Source: Rotaria macrura
Lineage: Eukaryota; Rotifera; Eurotatoria; Philodinida; Philodinidae
Direction: 5' to 3'
DNA length: 64,000 nt
Assembly: GCA_900239685.1 (NCBI GenBank)
Contig: OENT01000722.1
Coordinates: forward strand, 18,084-82,083
Part shown: piece after piece, positions 57,101 through 64,000 of the stretch
Numbering within the stretch: the stretch's first letter is position 1
Layout: each line of letters opens with the position of its first letter
Notes under the pieces: model-generated
Told to the model about the DNA's origin: nothing
Database searches by the model: none
Seen by the model: only the letters and a program-made list of their open reading frames with translations
Position numbers and translations under genes: made by a program

Positions 57101-60100
57101 AAATTTTGAATAAATCGCATGCCTTCTCCAAAATGTACTGACATGAATTATTTGGTATACTTGTAGACGGCTGTTGTTTTTCTGAATCAGTCAATTTTTT
57201 CACTGGGTTTTCTATGCAAAATATTTTGATGCGCACTTTCAAAAGAAAATAGGGGTGAATGATATCCGGGTGTTTGTGTGTGTCTTAGAACCGCTCAAGA
57301 TGTGAGTTTGTGCGTGTATTTTTAAGTGAAGAGGCAAGACACACCAACATTCACAATCCTCAATCAGCCCAGACTTCTTCTCTCGAGCAATAAGCACAAA
57401 AGAGAGTAGTTAAGATGTTATAATTTATGTGCACCCAAAAACGTTAATAAATGAGCACTCAAATCATTTTTGCTCTGATTGTTAACAAAAATTATCTGAA
57501 TTTGGGATCAAGCGGAGCATAGTTAAATCACAAGACTTGATCTCGAGATAGGAGTGGTGTACAAGATAAGCATTTCTTATATTTTTTCTAAGTCTGTGCG
57601 TACACGTCAGTAAAATTGTGATAGTGTATGGATACAAACCCTCGACTGGCTTGTGGAGTTGTTCATTTTCATCGTCAGAATCAAAGGATAAGTGTATTTG
57701 TTCGTGGCATTGTTCACGATTTGAAGCATTTTTAAATTTCTCTATTGTTGCTGCTGAGCCTAAAGAAACATAGAAATTTCAGGTCTCTTCAGAATCTCTA
57801 CCTATTTGAAGCTTATCATAGTAGCAAACCTATTTCACATAATGATTGAACATAATACTGAAAAAGGAACTATGAGGAAAGAAGTGCACGAGTATTATTA
57901 ATTTAGCAAAGCTATTAAGACTTATAAAATTTGTTCCTCAAAATGAGCCCCTTGGCTTGGTCATCTCAAACTTATTTATATTTCGTGAAACTTTATCAAT
58001 CTTACTGTTATTAAAATTATTCGGTGGATTTTGCCAAAAGTTTTTCCATGTTTTGGACATTCTGTATGGATTCAATGCGTCAGCGAACGGCACCAATTGT
58101 AAAATTTCATTGGGTATTTGGATGCCTTTGATAGCGTTCGTTGTTAACTGTTGCGTTAACTGATCAATTGCTACTTGATATTGTTGAATATCATCCGCTC
58201 TTTCGCAGTACATTTTTAAACATGTTTGAACTTTTTCTTTAATTATTGTTTTTTTTTCCATTTCTTCAAGTGCAGTATTTAATAAGATTGCCATTGAAGG
58301 TTGTCGACCACGAAATGTTTGAACATAGTCCCATATCGCAACAAATTGTTTTTTTTGAGTCCGTGAAAATATTTTTGTATAATTAAGATCCTCAAGTTTT
58401 AAGCCGTTATCTTCTATTCCCTTCAATATTTTCTTTAATTCGTTCACTGCAGCTTGATGGATCTTAAATTTTTGAAAATATGGATTAAATAGAATAACAG
58501 TAAGAAATGAATTTCCCGTAGGATTTATTATAGCGTCCGCATAAACATGGTGCTCCTCTAATTTTATTTCATCGGTACATATTTCCATCAGTTCTACTGT
58601 TAGTTTTATATTTGGTTTATTTTTAATATTTTGCAGAAGTTGGTATAAAGGCGAATAAATATCCATTACTTTCATCCTGTGTACGTTTGTTAGAACAATA
58701 TTCTTTTTGAAGTGCAATTTGAAGGCGTTTAAGAATTTTTCGTTCCTGACATTTTGTCCAATTCCGTTTACCCTTCTCATCATATCAGGTTCGTTTTGAG
58801 TATAGCTAGATATTATTCGGTCCAAAAATATATCTACACGTGGTGATGAAATTTCATTCTTATTTTTACTTTTCTCTAACATCGATATTAATTTGTCTAA
58901 TGACTGGATCAACTCAACATTAGACGAAAAATGATTTAGAAATTGCTGTAACCAACTGTCTAAGAAATATTGAAAATTGTTGCTCTCTTCATTTGAATTC
59001 GTGTAATTTGGATCACAAAGGAAATAGTTAAACCATTCGATATAAAATTCACTTAGCAGACGTGACTCTTTAAAATTATGCTGCGTAAGAGTATTCTTAA
59101 TACAGTAAGCCTTTGATATGAACCGTAATAAATATGGATTGTAGTATTCATTGAATATTTTGCATATAAAACCTAATTGATTTTTATCAGTAATTCGTAA
59201 CATGCTTAAATAATTCGCAACATAAAATGACAATTCTTCAGATTGTTCTAAAACATTACGTAAGTCATCTGTATAATCTGTTTTCAATGTTTTGAATAAA
59301 AATAGAATATGTTCGAGTGTTAATTCAAAATGCGTTTTGAGAATCTTTGCTTTTAAATCATCCGAAATTTTTTCTTTGATATTTGGTACTGTTTTGGAAT
59401 CTAAAAGTCTTTTAGCGTAATTAATATAGTCTCTGAAAGTATTTGCTAATTTTAAACACTCAAATATTAAGTGATCATCAGTTGTCATCTTGAATAAATC
59501 TAACCAATTTGGTTGTGTTGGTTTTATATTGTATGGCGCTATTTTTCGTGCTACACTATCAGCAATTTGCTGCTGGTATTGATCAGTATTTGGTATTAGA
59601 TTAATAAATGTTATACTATCATTTTGTTGTGACATATTGTATATTTGAAATTTAAGACAGAGGACGTTAGTTAAACCATCTTTTACTAATAACCAATCAT
59701 TCTTACTTATAGAATTGAAAAATTGTTCCATTTTGTTGACGATTGTCTGCAACAGTATGTCAATATAGGATATGGCTTCTGATGTCAGTAGTGGTCTTTG
59801 ATTAGTGTTTAATAATCCAATCATACGTATAAGTACGATGCTAATGTCAATCATGTCGTCCAGAGCGTGCCGAATATTCGGTAAATACGTGAAACATTGT
59901 TGAAAAAAATTGTCGATGTCAGGCTGTTCAAAACTTATACATTGAATACTGAATTGATCAATAAATAGATTGTATAAATCAAAATCGCCTTGTTTGATTA
60001 AAAAATATGTGTATTCCCATAATTGGTTCCAATATAAAACACTAGTACAAGGTGGCTTTGAACGTAATGCTCCTCGCTGAAAATCTACAGAAAACAAAAA

Positions 60101-60457
60101 CTGATGCTTCACTGCATTTGCATCGAAAAATTGCCGAATCCGGAACTCTTTTTCTTCCTGATAATGCCAAGTTGTCACGGTGCCACTGGCTGATATTCTT
60201 AAATAATATGCGCTTTTTGACTCTGCACCTTCATCTATTTGATTTGTTAAGTTTAAACGGTATAAATATGGTAAATTATCATTAGAAGAATTTGCGATTT
60301 GTAGATTTGTGATACGTTCAAACACAAACTTTTTTTCGTCCCCGATAGTTAATAACTGAAGATCAAAGTCGCTCGGTTTATCCGATACTAACAGAGCATA
60401 AACGTAAAGATTATCCATCTGTTCTTTTTTTTCTAGATTTTCCTCCTCAATAGTCAT
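42116..60457 (-). CDS. Giant RNF213-like protein (AAA+ core with RZ-type zinc finger), 4,648 codons
   Basis: Five minus-strand exons join in frame: 60457-58006, 57759-57640, 57211-53966, 53242-49801, 46802-42116, totalling 13,947 bases with no stop. The joint at 53966/53242 completes a Walker A motif (GETGCGKTAL, about residue 1940). AAA unit 1: WIFFDEFNTT, AACNPRR. AAA unit 2: GKPGCSKT near 2265, VIVFDEIGLAEL near 2335, ISNWRLDASKMNR. A weaker loop, AGLGKTAF, is near 1520, and a zinc-ribbon-like C-x2-C..C-x2-C (CKQC, CTEC) near 1860. An RZ finger (ENCGRPNDRSKCPLC) is near 3870. Human RNF213 is about 5,200 residues, with two active AAA units and an RZ finger used to ubiquitylate proteins and bacterial lipopolysaccharide. 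I see no RING finger here. Likely a ubiquitin ligase in innate immunity or lipid biology, by homology. Confidence 0.92.
47832..48201. mobile_element. Foldback MITE with ~155 bp arms, CCCAGTGAAA termini, TA target duplication
   Basis: The left arm (47834 to about 47990) and the right arm (about 48044-48199) are inverted copies of each other along almost their whole length: the blocks GATCACGACTTAACCATCAC, CTACTTAGCCAGAGTTAAA and CTGATTTTAATCGAATTATT all recur inverted. The loop is about 50 bases. The ends are CCCAGTGAAA and TTTCACTGGG with TA immediately outside on both sides. The element has no coding capacity. As transcribed in the intron it would form a very long RNA hairpin. Confidence 0.92.
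49245..49572 (-). mobile_element. CCCAGG-type MITE, copy 1 (inside an RNF213-like intron)
   Basis: It starts CCCAGGTGAATGAATCC and ends GATTCTCCTGGG (an imperfect terminal inverted repeat), about 328 bp. Its interior is rich in GGATCCGATCGGAT-type words. It is the inverted relative of 62875-63212, sharing long blocks such as AACGGATCCGACGGAAGAAA and CTATTTTCTTATTTG. It has no coding capacity; the hypothetical frame 49577-49380 is a product of the repeat. Confidence 0.85.
57640..57759 (-). CDS. Internal 120-base exon of the RNF213-like gene
   Basis: The exon is listed separately because it is too short and start-less to be seen as a frame. Acceptor TTTCTTTAG at 57760, donor GG|GTTTGT at 57639, and phase 1 on both sides, so it keeps the frame between exon 1 (ending 58006) and exon 3 (starting 57211). 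It encodes 40 residues with an acidic stretch (LSFDSDDENEQLH). Because it is symmetric in phase it could be skipped without breaking the protein. Confidence 0.75.
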
Positions 60458-61674
60458 TTCTTACATATGCCAACTGAGACTTTCTCGGCACCAAAATGTT
60501 TTTTATCTTATCTAGAAAAAATCGCGGTAGTAAAAGGAATGAACTGACTATTATAAGAATAGTTCAAGCATAGTTTTAAAGAGAAAGGTTAGGGTTTCAT
60601 TTGTTTTGGTTTCTGTGAGAAGGAGAATTGATGGTTTAACAAAAATTTAGGATCTCAATCTACTTCCACACACTCATTGAATCATTTTTTGTGGACTTTC
60701 GTTTTTTGACGTTCGATCGGAACAGTTCTTTGGGAGTTGACCTATTCTGCTACAAATACAGTGGAGAAGTACTATTATTTCGCTACTTGCCATATTCAAG
60801 CTGTATAGATCTGTCTTCTGAAAGTGATCGATTTTCATTACCCCGGATTGGAACATCACGGAAAAAACAATGTTTTCGACAGTAAAACACCCGATGTCAC
60901 TAAAATCTAGAAGTACTATGATGACTTCGAATGTTCTGTTGTATGAAATAAGAAGAATTTCAGGATTCATGATGCCCCTAATGCTTATCAACTGTTGGGA
61001 TCAATCACTGTTCGAATTAGATTCTCTCATATTCGTCGGACTTGTACAACCACAACAAGAGGCTGACCTGCGTATCAAATGGAAATTATGCAGTTGAAAT
61101 AGGGGCCGTTTCGTCCAGTGATTTCCGATGGTTTTATGCCAAAAACAGATCCTTCATATTGAGCAGTCATGGTACTGATTAGAAAATAAAAATTTAAGGG
61201 ATGCGCTTTGATTTCTGGAAAAATTACGGCGAAATCTGTTCTTATTTCAATAGATTTTCCATGACATCCGGGTGTGTTGCTATTGCTGGTTCCAGGAAAA
61301 GGCGCATATTGATATTTCCTGAACGAAAATTTTACGGCCAGGAATACTGTTTTTTTAGTTTCCACGCTTTTTTGGCAGGTCTTTGAAGAAAAACGAGCAG
61401 AACTTGCATGAAGAAACCAGGAAATCATTGGAATCTGAGCAAAACCGGAGCTCAGAATCTAAGACCTTGGGGATTTAGCTGAATAAGTTTTGTGTCTGCC
61501 ATGGATTCCATCGGATGGCATTTTAAAAATTATAAACTTTCCTTACCATTATCGAAACAGTTGCTGCACTCATAATTGCAGCGTATTTCGAAAAGATATC
61601 ACGGAGATTTAAAACAAATCACAAAACAATAGTCATACTTAATTTCTAAAGAATAAAACTGCAATACACGAAGA
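60458..61674. other. Upstream region of the RNF213-like gene
   Basis: About 1.2 kb holding the presumed promoter and 5' UTR. Open frames on both strands (60674-61428) overlap each other and carry no motif, so I do not call them genes. No defined regulatory site is recognised. Confidence 0.4.
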
Positions 61675-61896
61675 AGGGATGCACTGATTCCAAGCTTAAC
61701 AGTAAATTCCAATTTCAATTCTTTGCTTGGAATTGGTTGGAATTGGGTTTTGTAAAACTGTTGACTTTAAATGTTTTTCGATTAAGTATGAGGCAGTTAC
61801 CAATTGTTTTCAGACCATTTCCAAACCAATTCCAATTCCAGCCAATTCCAATCCCAATTCCGACCAATTATAAGAATTATAATCGGTGCATCCCTA
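61675..61896. mobile_element. hAT-like MITE with AGGGATGCACYGATT termini
   Basis: The left end AAGGGATGCACTGATTCC and the right end AATCGGTGCATCCCTA form a terminal inverted repeat of about 15 bp, typical of hAT elements. The outside flanks acacgaag and acgtgaag agree at six of eight positions, consistent with an aged 8 bp target duplication. The interior is built from many copies of AATTCCAATTCC and its complement. Length about 220 bp, no coding capacity. Confidence 0.7.
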
Positions 61897-62580
61897 ACGT
61901 GAAGCATATTGAAAATTGGGACCAATCAAAACCAGAATTTATTCATGTGAGATCATAATTCCACCGATGCTGTATTTGTATAACTGTATCTACCTCTCAC
62001 CAATCTATCTTGAATGCAATAATAAAGCGCCATATATATACAATGATAGCAAGCGTTGGGAAATTTCAAAGGGAAAATCCCATAAACGATGAAAAAAACA
62101 AGCAAACGTCATATAGTAACACGAAACAACAATAGAACAAAATGGAAGAAATAAACTACAATACTTGACTAAAAACAATAGAAAAGAAGAACATAAGTGT
62201 ACATGTATAACCCAATAGAGCATCAGGGGAAATACTAACGGCTGCATCAGTGGAAGATCCAGGAAGAGCATTACGGTGAACAAAGAAGGCCGTAAACGAA
62301 TGTTTACAATAACGTATATTACCGTTCTAGACCCTACCCTGCCGTAAATTGATGCTTTGGCATGCAACATACTACGAACATATTTTTTTTGTCCTGTAAG
62401 CCGCTAATCATGGCCGAAAAATGGTAGAAAAACCAAGTATAGAGCCACTAACGGTCATTTACAATACGTTGAAAAACGACACCAGTACAGTGCATACCAA
62501 ACGGGTAAAAAATTAATTGAAATGGCTGTTTATCACCGTGCTTCCTCGATTTGTGGATGTAATGTAATAGGTCATAACAA
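61897..62580. other. Intergenic DNA, partly repeat-derived
   Basis: No supported gene. The middle (about 62280-62490) has CG-containing words (GCCGTAAACGAATG, AACGGTCATTTAC, GCCGTAAATTG) reminiscent of the interior of the 2142-2444 MITE, but no ends were recognised. The minus-strand frame 62370-62005 is probably a by-product. Confidence 0.35.
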
Positions 62581-62817
62581 CACTGTAAAAAATAAGGGTT
62601 TATAAAAGTGCAACAGGACACAAACCCTTTTTTCCGTTTTTAAAATATCTGATAAACCCTTTTTCTAAATCATAAACGTAAAAACCGTTTATTATCTTCT
62701 TCATATACGGAATGAAAGGGTTTGTGTCCCGTTGCACTTTCATAAACCCTTTTTATGTTTAATACCCTCTCAAAAACGTTTTTTTCGTTTATTATTCTAC
62801 GGATTTTTTTTACAGTG
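62581..62817. mobile_element. MITE with CACTGTAAAAAA termini and inner inverted repeat
   Basis: It starts CACTGTAAAAAATAAGGG and ends GGATTTTTTTTACAGTG. Inside, TTATAAAAGTGCAACAGGACAC with the following AAACCC (about 62600-62630) recurs inverted as GTGTCCCGTTGCACTTTCAT (about 62728-62747). Total 237 bp, no coding capacity. No clear target duplication. Confidence 0.8.
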
Positions 62818-62874
62818 AATGCAATACGCGCTGTTGTGTTTGTGTAAGTACGTTATAGTTTTTATAGAGAGGAT

Positions 62875-63212
62875 CCCAGGAGGATCATTCCGACCATTGG
62901 ATCCGATCATGTTTCTATCGGAGTTTATCTTATCCGACGAAATCCCATCGGATTCCTGGTTGCGATCCGAGATTCGGATCCCTAGTGTTGGATTTTATCG
63001 AATCCTACTACCGGAATCCGATTGGGTTTCATCGTATGATAAAACGGGCCTCCGCTATTGGGATTAAATGCTAATTCGTACACAAATAAGAAAATAGGTT
63101 TCTTCCGTCGGATCCGTTACTGTTTCCACAACCCGGATTCCCATAAGATTTCATCGGATTGTAGGATCCGATCGGATCCGATCGGATTGGGTATCGGATT
63201 CATTCACCTGGG
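62875..63212 (+). mobile_element. CCCAGG-type MITE, copy 2 (subtelomeric)
   Basis: It is about 338 bp, with ends CCCAGGAGGATCATTCC and GGATTCATTCACCTGGG. It aligns in inverted orientation with 49245-49572 over its full length. The interior has overlapping GGATCCGATCGGAT palindromic words, more of them here (TCGGATCCGATCGGATTGG) than in copy 1. The open frame 62819-63067 is a by-product of the repeat. Confidence 0.85.
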
Positions 63213-63283
63213 GAGCTAGAAATGAAACATCATGCCTGTTGGACGAAAAGAAGTAAACGAATAATCCAAACATTTCAGAGAAA

Positions 63284-63853
63284 ATGGGTATGTTTGAGGC
63301 CCCGACCCTACCATACCTATCGTGCCGATTGCCAGGTGAGTAGAATTCCTGTTATGTATATGAATTTTATGCCATCTGTAGAAGCATCAGTTTCTGTACC
63401 CACGGAATATCGTTCTTCAACAATTCTTTCGTTCTTTAGCTTTAACAGTTGAGACAAATCAATTCTATTCGGTCAAACTCTTTATCGATCATCTCTATGA
63501 CTTCTCTGATGAGCAAATGCTCCAACCCGCTAATGAAAAAAATGTGCATCACTTGTTTCTTATCAGTAAAGAAATTGAATTTCTTTCCAGCGACAACGTC
63601 TCATTGTCAAGAAAGAAACATACTATACTCACGGTACGGCCACATACCTCAGAAAAAATGTTTACCTTTTTCTTCCCTTCTTCTTTACTCTTTTTTCTCT
63701 CTCACTGACAGTCGAGAAATCGATCATTTGTTGAATTCATTTCGTGAATTCACTTACCAATCCATAAACATCACTTCGATTACTCCCACGAGCAGCCGTC
63801 TATTGCCTATGCAGAATCAAAGTTTTAATAAAATGCCTACTACCTTTCGATAA
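63284..63853 (+). CDS. Possible small three-exon gene next to the terminal array
   Basis: A consistent model joins 63284-63335 (ATG..CCAG|GTGAGT), 63449-63659 (acceptor TTTAACAG) and 63712-63853 (acceptor CTCTCACTGACAG), total 405 bases, 134 residues and a stop. The last intron is 52 bases, the usual size here, with a strong pyrimidine tract. The middle exon reads like natural protein (FIDHLYDFSDEQMLQ, NVHHLFLISKEIEFLS). No domain is recognised. Upstream of the ATG the frame stays open to 63257 with a possible acceptor (ACATTTCAG), so this could also be the 3' end of a longer gene cut by rearrangement. The weak donor at 63660 (GTTTAC) is the main doubt. Confidence 0.45.
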
Positions 63854-63883
63854 TGCATTTGCGTGTTGATTTCGATGAAGGCT

Positions 63884-64000
63884 GGGTGTGGGTGTGAGTA
63901 TGGGAGCGGGTGTCGTTGTGGATGTGGATGTGGCTGTGGCTGTGGGTGCGGGTGCCGGTGCAGGGGCGGGTGCGGGTGTGGGTGTGGGTGTGGGTGTGGG
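63884..64000 (+). repeat. Hexamer array resolving to GGGTGT (TGTGGG), probable telomere repeat
   Basis: From 63884 to the end the sequence can be read in strict six-base register: GGGTGT units at the start, then variants (GAGTAT, GGGAGC, CGTTGT, GGATGT, GGCTGT, GGGTGC, CGGTGC), then four perfect GGGTGT units up to the last base. The bdelloid telomere repeat reported in the literature is TGTGGG, the same unit. The G-rich strand points to the right end, the orientation expected at a right chromosome end. The window stops here, so whether it is terminal or interstitial cannot be seen. Confidence 0.75.

Noticed and set aside
63500..63530. CTGATGAG followed by a short stem, resembling a hammerhead ribozyme core
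   Set aside because: The required GAAA after stem II is missing and the segment is better explained as coding exon sequence.

Overview
The window looks like a bdelloid rotifer chromosome, probably a chromosome end. The evidence is: AT-rich DNA; genes with many short GT..AG introns; a protein at the left edge that matches, from memory, a membrane-protein family very large in bdelloids; a dense set of miniature inverted-repeat elements; and a right edge made of a hexamer array that resolves into GGGTGT/TGTGGG, the telomere repeat reported for bdelloids. The species cannot be named from this sequence.

Layout, left to right. 0.4-1.4 kb: 3' exon of the bdelloid-type membrane protein. 1.7-3.4 kb: a non-autonomous DNA element with two smaller inverted-repeat elements nested in it. 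4.6-10.5 kb: a LINE-type (APE endonuclease) retrotransposon. It has a gag-like ORF1 broken by one stop, an ORF2 joined to ORF1 by a TAATG stop-start, and an unusual third reading frame encoding a small membrane protein, split by a frameshift. 11.77-19.60 kb: a complete ABCC4/MRP4-like ABC transporter gene that I could assemble as 24 exons and 1,342 codons with no break. 20.4-21.3 kb: decayed coding sequence. 22.3-23.4 kb: a trypsin-like protease pseudogene. 27.9-31.6 kb (minus strand): a two-exon receptor-like gene with an SUEL-type lectin domain, a CUB domain, one membrane span and a tyrosine-motif tail. 31.6-40.3 kb: gene-poor DNA with microsatellites. 40.3-41.6 kb: a sulfotransferase. 42.1-60.5 kb (minus strand): one giant RNF213-like gene whose five exons join in frame into 4,648 codons. 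61.7-63.2 kb: three miniature elements of different families. 63.28-63.85 kb: a possible small three-exon gene. 63.88-64.00 kb: the hexamer array.

The genes do not form a pathway; this is ordinary eukaryotic gene order with a heavy mobile-element load. The observations most worth following are: (1) the intact RNF213-like protein with two canonical AAA+ sites and an RZ finger but no visible RING; (2) the three-ORF LINE with UAAUG coupling and a membrane-protein ORF3; (3) the likely telomere; and (4) several TIR/foldback families with CCCAG termini, two of them inside one RNF213 intron.

Exon joints were derived by eye from reading-frame continuity and splice sites, so individual junctions could be off by a few bases. 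No database search was possible.
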